64,000 nucleotides of DNA from NCBI GenBank assembly GCA_029204225.1, contig CM055095.1, positions 63,726,466 through 63,790,465 of the forward strand, written 5' to 3'. The notes under the pieces were generated by a model. The model saw only the letters and a program-made list of their open reading frames with translations, had not been told where the DNA came from and ran no database searches. The stretch is from Diphasiastrum complanatum. Lineage: Eukaryota; Streptophyta; Lycopodiopsida; Lycopodiales; Lycopodiaceae. Shown here in pieces: positions 10,722 to 23,524 of this stretch (within the stretch, counting starts at the first letter, position 1; the number at the start of each line of letters is the position of its first letter). The translations under genes and the position numbers were made by a program.

Positions 10722-11470
10722 TGTGAAGAATTGCCAAAAATTGGCAAATCTAGCTTGATAAAAAACCATGTAGAATAGTGTAAATTGTGTACACAAGTGG
10801 GTCCCACACATGTGAGGCCATGATGCCACGTGGGAAACCCATCCTAATGTAGGTTAGGTCAAGTCAAGAGAGTTGGTCATGTCTATTTGGTGGTCATCCC
10901 TACTTTATAGGACCTACACCTAAGTTTAAGGTGAAAATTTGACCAACTAGCTACCTACCAAGCATAACTCTAGGAAATAGACTAGGGTTTCATTTTAGGT
11001 CAAGGAGAGTGAGTTAACTTCCTTATTACATGCTGGAAATCCACCGAACTTCAAGAAGGAAGTCGAATTTGCTATGTATTCCCTCTCTCCATAGTGAGAA
11101 GATAGAAAATTTTTGGAGCTCATTGGCAATCTCAAGCTAGTTCACTATGTACATTGAGTTTTTGTGATCCAAATGAAACCAAATCAATTTCTACTTGTTT
11201 CTCAGGTTGAAGGCCGTACTACAGCCTGTAGTACACACGTGTGGGCTCAGATTTCAATGTTTATCAATGCTTTTGATTGTTAATGCTTGTTGTTACATAA
11301 TATGCGGATTTTGGAGGAATCTACTTGATAAGGACATATGTATTTATGTACAAAGTCATAGTGAAATTATTCTCATATGCGCACGACTAATCTTGTTTGG
11401 ATCTACTATGTATTCCTGGTTACTAACGTTATCTGGTGCACTTAACCTAGTTGTTGAGCATAGACATGTT
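10722..11470 (+). repeat. Possible old LTR (solo or remnant)
   Basis: It begins TGTGAAGAATTGCC after a G/T-rich run, contains 'aggccgtactacagcctgtag' followed by CACACGTGTG (11234-11243), a combination also found in the H LTR, and has a CACACATGTG variant near 10805. No PBS or coding region is attached, and the right end is uncertain because it runs into T-rich then A-rich sequence. Confidence 0.35.
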
Positions 11471-12840
11471 TTTTGGATTTTCTAGGGGTTTTTGGTGTTT
11501 TTGGACTTTTTTTAGGATTTTTTGGATTTTAAGGATTTTTTTGTTCGAAAAAAGACGCGAAAAAATCTTGAAAATACACAAAAAAATCTCGAAAAGACAC
11601 GAAAAAATTCACGGAAAAATTTAGAAAAAATCTCGAAAACTATTCGAAAAATCTAGACAAAAATCTCAAAAAAACACGAAAAATTCTCGAAACACTGGTC
11701 GAAAAATCTAGAGAAAAAAATTTGAAAAACACGAAAAAAAAAATCTAGAAAAGAACTCGAAAAACACGAAACAATCGAGAAAAATTCTCAAAAAATTCTA
11801 GAAAAATCTCAAAAAAACACGAGGCAAATCTAGAAAAATCTCGAAAACAACCCGAAAATTCTAGAGAAATCTCAAAATAAACGCAAAAAATTTAGAAAAA
11901 ATCTCAAACAAGCTCAAAAAATCTTGAATAAACACGAACAATTTAGAAAAATCTAGAAAAAACTTGAAAATTACGAACAAGCTTGAACAAACCTACAAAA
12001 AACATTCAAAAAACACGAAAAAAACAATCTAGAAAAAACTCAAAAATTCTTGAAAAGGCTCAGCAATCATGCTAAAAATCTTGAAAAATCTAGACAAGGC
12101 TCGAAAATATCTAGAAAATCTCAAACAAGACAAAAAAAATCTAGAAAAGATTCTCGAAAAAACACAAAAATATTCTCAAAAAATCTAGAAAATAATCTAG
12201 AAAAATGGAAGGGGCTTAAAACACTGAAGAGGCTCGAAAAAAACTGGGAAAACTCAAACAATCTAGAAAAAACACGAAAATATTCGCGAAAAATTCTAGA
12301 AAACAATCTAGAAAAAACACGAAAATCTTCACAAACTTTTTTAGTAAATAAGATAGAGAATAATCTAGAAAAAACACGAAAATATCCTAGAAAAATTCTA
12401 GAAAAATCCAAAAAAGATTCGAAAACTTGAAAAAGAAAAAAGTCGTGAAAAATTGGAAAAGAAAAAGTCATGAAAAAGAGCTAGAAAAAGATAAAGTGGC
12501 GAAGAAAACTAGAAAAGATCTCAAAAAGACAAGAAGAAAATGCGATAATCGAGACACACACGAAAGAAACTAGAAAAATCGGCAAACAAAATTAGAAAAC
12601 GAAACGACCTGAAAAAACGAAAAAAAAATGAGAAAGGCTCGAAAGAGAATGAAGTTGCGAAGAAAACTTGTAAAAAAAAATCACAAAAAATTGAAAAAAA
12701 AAAAAGCCGAGAAGAAGAGCTAAAAAAAGATAAAGTGACGATGAAAACTAGAAAAGATCTCGAAAAGACAAGAAGAAAACGCGCAAAAAACTCAAAAAAA
12801 AGTGTTATTGAATTTTTTTTTTTGTTTTGTTTTTTTCAGA
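11471..12840. repeat. A-rich degenerate array (TCTAGAAAAA / CTCGAAAAACACG words)
   Basis: About 80 bp of T-rich sequence (11471-11550) flips at TTGTTCGAAAAAAG into 1.3 kb of A-rich, T-poor plus strand. That part is made of irregular words such as TCTAGAAAAA, CTCGAAAAACACG and AATCTCGAAAA. There is no fixed period, so it is low-complexity rather than a clean satellite. It produces spurious stop-poor frames rich in Lys, Glu, Asn and Ser (for example 12050-12430 plus), which I do not consider genes. A shorter T-rich counterpart lies at 61730-61920. Confidence 0.8.
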
Positions 12841-13476
12841 TTCGAAGGCTCTGGGAAGATGGTGGTGCGTTCGAAATTGCAATTTATTTGAACATGAATA
12901 GAATGAGCATTCAACATACACAACCTAGATTGCTGGAACATTATTGATTAGTCGTGTAGTAATGCCCGGCTAAATGCATAGTGTGCATCCTAGATGCACC
13001 CTCACGATGGGCTTCCAATTTTGGAAGAACATGGATTTTCAATAGCTTGCACTTTTGGGATATTCTCCTGGATGTGCATTGTTCGTAGGAACCATATTTT
13101 TGGACATTTGGAGGAGATCGGGAAGTAGGCTGAGTTCATCCAGCCCTTGGATGACATCCTGAAGTTGACTAAACGGTGATGCATGGTGCCCTTGGTTGAA
13201 GATGCGAGGAGGCCATGGAAGGTAGCAAATTTCCAAATTCCCACGACCATGCCTTGTAGAGGCAAATGTTTTAGTTGTCTTGGAAAGACGGGTGACGCTG
13301 GACATATGGGTTTTGTGACATTTGTCCGAGTCCTTTAATTTGCAAGCCTGGTCCCGTTAGACGTGGAAATTAAAGTTTTCATATAGCAGTACCCACCTAT
13401 AATTTAAACGGAATAACTTTTCAAATTGCCACGAGCGACGGCTTGGATTCAATTTGTGGGTGACCGTTGAATCTCT

Positions 13477-13480
<4 letters not shown>
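12841..13480. other. Upstream region of the kinesin gene, no supported gene
   Basis: Overlapping ORFs on both strands at 12960-13305 show no recognisable domain. The stretch is less AT-rich than the array before it and leads to the CT repeat, so promoter and 5' UTR of the kinesin probably lie here and just downstream. Confidence 0.4.

Positions 13481-13516
<36 letters not shown>
13481..13516. repeat. (CT)18 microsatellite, likely kinesin promoter/5' UTR
   Basis: A run of 18 CT units about 370 bp upstream of the kinesin start codon. CT-rich tracts near transcription starts are common in plants; a regulatory role here is inference. Confidence 0.85.
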
Positions 13517-13518
<2 letters not shown>

Positions 13519-13887
13519 ACTTTTGAAATCCTCAGTTTTTCCCGATAGCTTGTCTGATGTCCTGTTTTCGTAGCTGGTGTACATTTATCTGTAGACTCTA
13601 GAGAATCGCTTGATCACAGGCAAAATTAATATTCTTCATCCTCGAGAAAATCCAAGATCTGGGCTTGAACAGGCATTTTACTTTTGGATAGATAGTGTTG
13701 ATAATTGCCGGATGGCAGCAATATGTTGCAGAATGGAATACATTTGAAAGAGGTGCTAGTGTTGCCAGCACAGTTTTAAACAGAAAATTTGCTCTCTGCA
13801 AGTAGCTGCAACCTTGCAGGTTTGATTGTGCATAAGCGTAGTTGTATTTGGTGTGATAGATCGTGGAAACACGTCTGGGCGGCAGCA

Positions 13888-16800
13888 ATGGAGAAAGCAG
13901 ATGACGAGAGTCCAGATAGCACCAAATCGACAACTTCTCCCCCAGTAGGTAAGAGACTAAACTGGGCTATTCGATTTTCAGAAAATAACCCGTCATGCTG
14001 ATCTTCCTTTCCAGGTGGTGTGTGTCTAGGTTTCTTGTTTTCACCCACTTGACTACTGTACTTTTCTATTCTCTGATAAGTTTCTAGCAAAGAAGCTACT
14101 GTCCAGTAGAGATCAATCTGAATTGGAAGAATTTAATCTATGTTTCCGTGACGCTAATGGAAGAGGTTTATCTATGGTTCCGTTAGAAATAATTGAGGTT
14201 CAACCCAAAAATTCCAATGGAAGTTTGGATGTATCAGACATTGTACAATGGAGAAAGACAAGAATTTAAGTTAAGCTTAATCTGAGGAGGTCAAGCTTTT
14301 AATAATTGAATGCCCACACCAGCAGATAAAGCTTTTTCCCTGATAACTGGATATGTATTTACAGAAAAATATACGATTAAGACATCAGGGCTACAAGATT
14401 TCTTCAGCGAAGACGCTTCAGCAGTGGCCGTATCCTTTGATCGAGAGAAAACAACGGAGAAACCTTTTGAAGGTGCTGTTGCTTCTGATAAGGAGCACTT
14501 GAAGAAACATCTTGATGATTCAGGTACTGAAGAATACCCATCTGAACAGACTGTACAAAGTGCTTGCGCTTCCGAAGCAGCGATTGTGCCTGCTTTTGAT
14601 GAACCACAAGGGCTTGCCAGCGCTCAGTTGCAAACGCTCTCAGTGCTTGAAGCAGCGCTACGAAAAGCAGGATTAAACCCGATCGCTGGGACCGAGGCTT
14701 CTCTTGAAATGCCATTACCTGGGAAATCTCCAAGGACAGAAGGATCGACGAGCACTCGTGCTACTAGCGTATACAATGAAACGGCAACTCTATCTGATGT
14801 CAGTTTGGAACATTCAATTTCTGCAGCACCAGCTGACAAGCATCTACAACTGAGCAATACAATCAAGAATGGGGATTCTACCTTCTCCAAAATTTCCGAG
14901 ATCTGTCTACCAGGCGCAGAAGCTCAGTTTCGGCCTCTCAGTTCTCAATCATCTACAATCAATCTCGTCTCTGACTCCAACAGCCAGCCTACCAGACGTC
15001 TGAGTGACGATTTGACCTCGTTTGAGAACGACGATCCAGCACATTGTTCCAGTGAGAATACCTTTCAAAGTACCGATGATCTAGAAAATCACGAAGTTGC
15101 TGATTCTCTAGTGGAAATAAGGAATATTCGGATCTCTGTAGAAAAAAATGTAGAATGTGGAGCTACATCCGAGGAAAATGTGTCTATTAACAGCACTGAG
15201 ACAGTTCCAAATTCATCCAATACTTCGGTCGACTTGGAAATTGAAAGGCACTGTGAACAGCCAAGCATTCTTTCAATGTGCGAATCCAAAGATCTGTGCG
15301 GAGTTAGCTGTCTGCGTCCTATTTCTGAAGATAAAATCTTCATCAGTGCAAGTACATCAGAGCACAAATCTGACATCGAAGTTGCTGCCCCAGAGCACAT
15401 GCCCGATCCTTTAGAAGCCCCAGATAGCACAGGAACTCAGTTCTCTGCGACAGACAATCTAGATAAAAGTAGTGGAGTTTATTTAACTACTGCCATGCAG
15501 GATATGTCTGTATCAACAGCTGAAAAAGATACAGAAATCAGGTCATCTCAAAGTAGGGGCACTGACGATAAGGTCGCTCCTAAAGGTAACTGAGCTTGAA
15601 TGGTTTCTAGCACGAGATAGATCAGGTAAAGTAAAGCATTCCAAATTAATTTCAAGTTAAGAGAATAAACAAGTGCTATTTTCAGAACTATTCTAAGCTT
15701 CTTTAGCCGAATCAATGGAAGCTTTGTTGGCTGTTGCAGGAGACTTTGTGGTTGCAATCAATTCTGGAGGATCTGGTTTGCTAGAAACATGTTACGGTAT
15801 AAGCTTTATAGAAGATAGCTTCTTTTCCGGCGGAGATGTTCTTCGCACATGCGAAATCATTAGTGAAACAGAGGAGCCTTTTTTATACCAGACAGCCAGA
15901 TATGGGAATGTTGCCTACACCTTGTCTGACCTATCTATTAGGGATTATTTCGTGGATCTGCATTTTGCTGAGATCATATTCACAAATGGCCCCCCAGGAA
16001 TGCGTGTATTTGATATTTTTCTTCAGGGCAACAAGGTACATGGCGAATTTGTACAGATTTTTTTGCAACCCTGAATAGCTTGCACGTACTTTACTCTTAC
16101 TTAGAATGTCAAATCCGTTAATTGAAACGCTAGCTTTTAAACTGATCAGGGTCTGTTAATTCAGAAACGTTTGTTTGTTGTAGCAGGTTGTCTCTGAGCT
16201 TGATGTGTATGGACGAGTGGGATCGAACAAGCCACTTGTGCTGTCGAATTTGAGGGCGACAGTCAAAGATGGCACCCTCAAAATTCGTCTAGAAGGCGTG
16301 GTTGGTAGCCCTATGATCAATGGGATATGCGTGAGAACTGCACCACCTTTGGGTAAGGCTTCTCTTCTAACTCATATGTTAATTGCTATCAGTATTTGTG
16401 TGGTTCATAAAATTCTAACCAAGAAATTATGTTGTTTCAGGCATAAGAGAGCAATTACATAACCCTGAAGAAGAAGAGAACAGTGGGGATGAACACATCA
16501 AACAATGCCTTGATGATGTTTTTGAAACGGAGAAAGGCGTTCAAACTGTTCTGGAAACGAGAGATCGTGGCCAGCAGGTTAAATTCCTTTATTCTGATTC
16601 TGCAAGCTTTATCTAGGAGTTTGTTGCTCAAGTTTCACTTCAAACTCCCTATCCTCGTTAAGTTGTCATTATCATACCCTTGGCATTCAAATTCTGATGG
16701 GTTCTCTCTATTTGATATCATTGCAGATACATAATAAAGCTCAGAAAGCAGTGGTGTGCTATGAATTGAAGGTGGACGAGTTAAGGAATGAATGCCATCA

Positions 16801-19800
16801 GGCATGGATTTCAGTTCAGGAATCCAACCGCCAAGCTGAGAAGCTGCGTGATGAACTTGCCTTTAAATCCATCACTGTTGATACTCTTGGTACAGACTCG
16901 CATATGGCTGTTCAACATAGTCCTTGATGTTCTTTATTATTTTGGACGTGAGCTTAGTATGATTACGAAATCTGGAAATGTAGACATCATTGACTTTCTT
17001 CATTTCTGTACATTCAACCATGCGCACATGCCAGCACATATGTTAGCTTCAAAATTTGAACCTCAGACGTCATTCAAAGCGAAGAGGATCTCAACTAGCA
17101 GATGGCGAAGAACTAATAAACCAGCAAGCACACTTTCAATGTCTTTTTAAGCTAAAAAAGATATCTACTGCCTGTCATCCAATATAAGAATGCCTGACAT
17201 CTCATAGCACGCAGATTATGACATCATAATTGAATCTGAATATTGATTGTGCTTAAGCTGATGCTTTTTAAGTTTTAACAGCAAATGCCATTGAAGGGCA
17301 AATGAATGAAGTAAGAGAGCTCAAGGAGAAAAGAGAACGAGAAAGAAAAGCTTGGAGCTCATCAATACTGAAATTATGGCATACACTTCAAGTAAGCAAA
17401 CGGCACAGCCCATCCTATATCTCTTAACCCAGCAAATAAGAAAGGCTAGCTCAAAATCAAAATGATTGATCTTTCTCATATGGAATTGGTTTTCTATTGT
17501 CGAGTTAGTTTTGAATGACTCTCCAACATTACTTCAATGTGTGCAGATAATGAAAATGGACCATGCTCTTTTGGTAAATGAAGCAAAAGAGTATGTTGGC
17601 TCTTTGCCTGATATAACTGGAATGACCACATCGGTTCAAGCTTTAAGTAAGCATTCTCCCTCATACTTCGCAGTTTGGCCTAAATTGCAGTTGTTGTAGG
17701 TCTGACATCAGTTTATGTCATGTTGAGTCTCTTGCAGTTGATGAAAACAAGGAGTTGAAGAGAAAATACCAGGTAGAATTCCAAGAACGTAGACAGCTGT
17801 ACAACAAAATGATCGATTTGAAAGGTAAATCATGCTACTAGTGGGACTCTCTTATAGCTGTACTATCAGATCTTAAAATGTATAACTGGGTAACCAAACA
17901 TTCACCGATTAGGTCACTGTAAAAAGATACAGGGATACCATCCTGTGATGATTGTCTGACATCTTTTTGCAGATTTTTTTTATCAAAATGCAAAATGTAT
18001 TGACGTTTCCAAAGAACTATAGTCAAAACCATTATCTCACTTGTGCAATGAGGAGCTGTTTTCTTTTTAATCAGTGATCATCTGTTACAGGATTTTTAAA
18101 CATTCCTCTTTACTGGACAATAGCTTAAGCCAGTCAACATTCAGAAAATGATGCATTTGTTTTGAATTTCAGCTGATAAGCCATAGAAAACTGCTGTCAT
18201 CAACAGGCTCAGAATTAAACCTACAACTTTACCACCGCCTGCTTGTTGGAAATTAGTAGATTGATGTCTCATAGCCAGGCTCCAATAACCAAATGTAATG
18301 TAACTGTTGAATTTAGTTACAAAATATCCTGTCAAAGCGCTGAATATTGAATTTTTGGTTAAACGCAGGAAATGTTCGTGTTTTTTGTCGATGCCGTCCC
18401 CTTAGTGCTGCTGAAGCTACTGCTGGTGCAACTGCTATTACAGAGTTTGATTCAGCAAAGAATGATGAACTTGTTATCCATAACAGCAACATAAGCAAAA
18501 AGCTTTTCAAATTTGACCGTGTTTTCACGCCATATGATGACCAGGGTTAGTCTCATGCCAAATTCACACCATCTCCATTATCTGCTGTAGTTTTTTCAAA
18601 GTTGGGTGGCATTTAAACATAATTTCTTTATAAATCTGATTCTGTATTATGTCAACATTGGTTTCTTCTGGTGCTGGTCTGATCTTATTACAGAAACTTA
18701 CCCATGCTAGAAGACATATAAATGACTTGTTAGTTTCTCGTCTTCCTGATTTTGGTTTTAGGTTTAAAGTAACTTTTTGTTCGAAGACCTTACCATTTTA
18801 GGTGGAGGAGATTTATCCTACAGTCTGATATGAACTCAATCAGACAATTACTGGTGATAAGTAAGTTTTGACCTGTTTATAAGGCAGGCTAGGTCAAGTC
18901 TATAGGCTGATATTTGGATAAAAGGTTGCAGCAAAGAATATAGTTAAGTTAAACACAATTTGCATGCCTCATATTTCTTCTAGGTTTAATATGATTTATG
19001 ATGGAATCTAGAAAATTGGGACCAGCTTTGTCTCATATCCGTGTGTCTATGTTTGTTAACTCTTCTGTAAGAATTAAGGTTCCCGTTCTTGCCTTTAGTT
19101 TTCTTTTCCTTCCTGTTTTGCTATTGTTTTCTTGTTCGTTGTTGTTTTGCTTCTTAGTCCGCTTTGGGCTACCCAAGTGAATCCGAACTCACTTGAAACC
19201 AAGACAACAGTTTATGCTTGGGCAATGAGACATAAGTAGGTCTGGCTGTGTAAGAATCTTTGAATATAAATTCTTTCTATGCTTGGGCAATGATGAGACA
19301 TAAGTAGTCCTGTCCTGGCTTTGTAAGAATCTTTGAATATGAATTCTTTGATTTTCTCGTTGCATGTCCATGTTTTTCTAAGCTTTTCATGATAACATTA
19401 TTTACTTTTAATTAATATCTAGTGAATTGAATATTTTCCAATTTGACAAACAGGTCTTCAACTCCAAGCACTGAAATCAACAAATAATGGTTGTTTGTAG
19501 TTTTTCCTAGTACTTCAGATTACATGTATCTTTGCTTGTCTATAGTAGATTTAACTACCAGCCCAACTAATCTCCACTATCATTATAAATGAAAATAGGC
19601 ACGTTGGCCGAACACATATTTCCATAAATCCTGTGGTCGACAGCAGTAGAAAATCTACAGTGAACCAAGTTTTTTATTGCCACCAGTTACTGTTTTTGCC
19701 CGGTGAAGTGCTTGCAAAATCAAAATCATTTCTGTTTTGAATTGATACAATGCTTCCATCTTTGCCTATGGATAATCTGGAAGATGACAATTGTTGCATT

Positions 19801-22800
19801 TTTTGAGTAATTATAATATTCGAAGTAGTACAGGTTATATGTAGCTTAAGATATTATTTTGTGACAACAATGGTGTTTCTTAGCTCATCCGTTACGTTAA
19901 TCCACACTGGATGAAGTTCTCCTTACAATTTGTGTTCTCAACAGCTGAAGTGTTTGCCGAAACTGCACCTGTGGTTATCTCTGTCTTGGATGGATACAAT
20001 GTTTGTATCTTCGCCTATGGACAAACTGGGACAGGAAAAACATTTACTATGGAAGGTACTCCATCGAACCGGGGAGTGAACTATCGCACTCTGCAAGAGC
20101 TGTTTAGCATTGTGGATCAGCGAAAAGGACAGGTCAATTATGAGATTTCTGTTAGTGTGCTGGAGGTTTACAATGAGCAAATTCGAGATCTCCTGAATAC
20201 TTCGGCACAATCAGGAGCCCCGCTAAAAAAGTGAGATTTTATTTCATGTTATTGTAATATGGACTAATTGGTTAAAACATTTCACCAGCTCTTTGAAATA
20301 GCTTGTAATGTCGATACATTCTTGTCTCACTTCTTTGTCCTTGAAGTATTGCGTTCAATCAATCAAAGTTTGTGCCACAATGTAGTCCCAACATCCCTAT
20401 CCGACGACGCTTCATTTTATGGTACAGGCTGGAAATAAAACAGGTAGCAGAAGGTGGTCTCCATGTCCCAGGACTTGTTGAAGCAGAAGTTCATAACATA
20501 AATCAAGTTTGGGACGTACTGCAATCTGGAAGTAGCTCAAGGGCTATTGGATCGACAAACGCAAATGAGCATAGCAGCCGCTCTCATTGGTTTGCTCCTC
20601 ATCCTTTGCTCAGTAGTGCAAATATTTCGCAGAGCTGCTAGAATTCCTAACAATCTGTCCTAGCTAGCTAGCACATGACTTAAATGAAGCTTCTAATAGT
20701 CCTTAAATTATCATACTTGGAGTGTTGAATCCCTTTAGTTAATGATTTATTGATCTGGCGATATGCAGCATGCTTTGTGTCAAGGTAAAAGGTGAAAATA
20801 TCATGACTGGAGAGTGCACTCGCAGCAAGCTTTGGCTGGTTGATCTTGCAGGAAGTGAGAGAGTTGCGAAGAGTGATGTTCATGGAGAGCGCCTTAAGGA
20901 AGCACAAAATATTAACAAATCCCTTGCAGCTCTTGGTGATGTGATACATGCACTCACCACCAAAAGCAGTCACATTCCATACAGGTCATTGCTTTTAGTA
21001 GTGTATCAGAAAACTGCAACTAATGAGAGTTTACTTGATGCAATGTCTAACAGTCATTTTATTACTGGCCAGGCACTGAGGGGACATAAAGTATTGTCGA
21101 TTCTCTAAGTTTTCGTTTTATTCCTTTTGTATTACTGTTTGATATGGATTCTTTATCTTTTTCGTTGCAAGTTCAACAAGTTTTTCTGAGGTTTACATAA
21201 TAACAATGCTTACCTCTCAAGTTAAATTTGTGTCGGATACATTCTAATCTGACAAATAGCTATCAGCTACAAGAACTGGAATTAACAAAAACTAAACATC
21301 CTGAAATTTTGTTGTTTTTCCTCGTATTTCAGGTTCCAACTTCTCTCTTTGCTTGTGTACCACTAGAAAACGTTTTGGACAATTTGAACCGTCTTTTGAT
21401 TAATCTATTGCATTACTAGTCCGATATACAACCATCGATATTCAGCAAGCAAGATATCAATGTTACTTCAAATTTTCTTTTCTTCTACTTCTGTTTTCTC
21501 TAATACCTCCAATTAGCCTAGCCCATTATGGTGTCTACAACTTGAAAGTCAAAGAGACTCTGAAGCTGTATGAGTAAGCATTTGTGGTTCTGTATGTAGC
21601 TTTTACTGACTAATGCTTGTACCTGCTGCTGTCTTGTTCTTCACCCGCAGGAACTCCAAGCTCACGCATTTGCTGCAAGATTCACTAGGTCTTTTTCTCT
21701 TTCATCTGCATATATTAGTGCACCAGAATGTTTGCATATTATATGGACATGTCATAACAGGCCAGAGTCCTTTATCTTAGAGTGTTTGGCCGGTAGCATT
21801 AACGAAATATTCATCTGCATTGTGCAGGCGGAGAATCCAAAACTTTGATGTTTTTGCAGATTAGTCCAAATGAGACAGACATGGGGGAAACTCTTTGCTC
21901 CCTAAACTTTGCTAGCAGAGTGCGTGGAGTTGAGCTTGGTCCAGCACGTAAACAGCTTGATCCCAGTGAATTAATCAAGTTTAAACAGCTGGTTTGTGGA
22001 TTTAGTCCCTTTTTCCTTTGTTTCAGGCTTATTAACTTTTCCTTGCTGGGTTTTGAGTTTCCAGACCTATGTATTGCTTCTATGCGATATTTTAGGAGTT
22101 CAGTGCTTAGGTCAGGTGCTACATGTGTTTCCCGTTTGCGCTTTATTGGCAGCACTGTTACTTGATGGAACTAGTGTTGTACATGCAGGCCGAGAAGGCA
22201 AGCAAAGATGGAAAATCTAAGGATGACATTATTAAGAAACTTGAAGAGAATCTCCGCGGATGTGAAAGCAAGCTGAAAATGAAAGAGCAGCTCTGTCAAA
22301 CGCTGGTGGATAAGGTTTGTGGTGCGGTGTGCAATTTCTAGTTGTGTCTAGTTGCCAGGGAAGAAATGGTGTTAAAGAGTTTGAACCCTTAACTTAAATA
22401 TGTTCCAACTTTCTCAATCTACCTTTTGCAACATTCATGAAGATAATTGTAGTTTCATAAGGATATGGATGTCTTGCGACTTGCAGGTTAGAGATAGAGA
22501 CAAAATGACTGCTGACCTTGAGGTGCAGCTTGAATCACAGAAAAATGCTCGCACTGCAGCAGAGGCTGCATTGAAGCAGATGAAATCTTATTCGGACATC
22601 AAAGTTTCCTCAAAAGAAATGTCTGATATCAGAGCAGATGCTGAAGAAGCGTTAGAAAAAGCTTTGAGGACAGCTGCTTCTGTTCACGCAAAAGATAAAG
22701 ATGCTTCTCAAAAGCCACCTTTGCAGGAAAAATTGTTAGATCATAACAATGCTAGACTACTTGTAAAACATGAAAGCAGGACACCTTTTATTGAAAGTAA

Positions 22801-23524
22801 GGGCCATAACGAGAACGCAGATCCTCAGCAAGGTGGTCTAATAGGCGCACCTTTCTCGAAGAAAGCGTCTTCAGGGAAGGCCAAATCTGGACAAGTAAGG
22901 TATAACTCCCCTCCATTACTAAAGAACATTCCTAGAAGAACTGGTCGAGCTTCCACTTGTGGAGTGATCCGTAGGACGTCGCTTGTTCCTCCCAGTTCAC
23001 TTGCTTTCAAGCCATATTCAGTTGAAGGGGCTCCAGATACGGTGCTGCAAAATGGTATTGGCTTTTACAAGGACCACTCAATTCAAGCAAAAAAACATCA
23101 GAAAACAGATTGTGTTCAAAAAGCTGACCATCCAGTGCAAGACATACCACCTGTACAATCTGTAGTGTTTAGTGCAACACCAGTCACTTGGAAGGGTTCT
23201 CATCTTCCTGGAGGCTTGAGCAGAGTGCGTCCGCGGAGGAGAGTACAATTTCGTTCTCCATTGCTAAGGTCAAGAGAATCGACAAAGGACTTAAAGTTAA
23301 AGAAAGAACTTAGTCCTCCATTGGTGGATACTGGCAGTAAACTCTCAGGACTGGAAACTGTAACTAGCATAATGAGGCGAGTCAGCATTAGTACTTCAAA
23401 ACCTTGGAGCCGCAGGCATAGCAGTGTTATTGGTGTTGGTGGCGCGCAGCGAGTTCTTAGTGGAAACCGGCAAGCGTCTAAAGGTTTTCTGCATCAGAAG
23501 GAGAGGGGGTGGAACAAATGTTAA
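13888..23524 (+). CDS. Malectin-domain kinesin-14 (minus-end-type motor), 17 exons, 1539 residues
   Basis: Exons as I read them: 13888-13948, 14326-15585, 15707-16035, 16187-16352, 16441-16577, 16727-16889, 17282-17391, 17547-17646, 17738-17824, 18369-18545, 19945-20230, 20428-20589, 20769-20984, 21651-21688, 21828-21991, 22189-22314, 22487-23524. All introns are GT-AG and the sum is 4620 nt, in phase throughout. Order: about 440 Ser/Thr/Glu-rich residues; a malectin-like domain (441-605, INSGG to MINGICVRT); coiled coil (606-804); the kinesin-14 neck into the motor ([15 protein letters not shown]); P-loop GQTGTGKT (889-896), switch I NEHSSRSH (1005-1012), switch II DLAGSE (1038-1043); a coiled coil and a basic tail. 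The neck before the motor is the kinesin-14 hallmark. The same architecture occurs in Arabidopsis At2g22610 and At1g72250. It probably acts on microtubules, with malectin binding a carbohydrate or protein partner. Exons 1-2 are least certain. Confidence 0.9.
19213..19350. repeat. Tandem duplication in kinesin intron 10
   Basis: Two adjacent copies of a unit of about 65-73 bp, each starting TATGCTTGGGCAATGA and ending in 'aagaatctttgaatat(a/g)aattcttt'. They differ by small indels. Located in the 1.4-kb intron between exons 10 and 11. Confidence 0.8.
19725..19790 (+). pseudogene. Decayed copy of the P-loop part of exon 11 inside intron 10
   Basis: About 60 bp resembles the start of exon 11 at roughly three bases in four. 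GATACAATG, ATCTT, GCCTATGGA and CTGG line up with the segment of exon 11 at 19995-20040 that encodes [13 protein letters not shown]. The ghost contains stop codons in the exon frame and lacks the full GKT motif, so it is non-coding. It lies about 200 bp upstream of the true exon and suggests an old local duplication. Confidence 0.6.

Noticed and set aside
12050-12471. Long ORFs on both strands in the A-rich array
   Set aside because: Composition is almost only Lys/Glu/Asn/Ser (plus) or Phe/Ser/Arg/Leu (minus), as forced by the low-complexity DNA. No domain and no start context.
13481-13516. CRISPR-like or structured array among the repeats of the window
   Set aside because: The tandem repeats (CT runs, 24-26-bp minisatellite, 120-bp triplicate) have no unique-spacer structure or cas-like genes, and this is a eukaryotic nuclear sequence.
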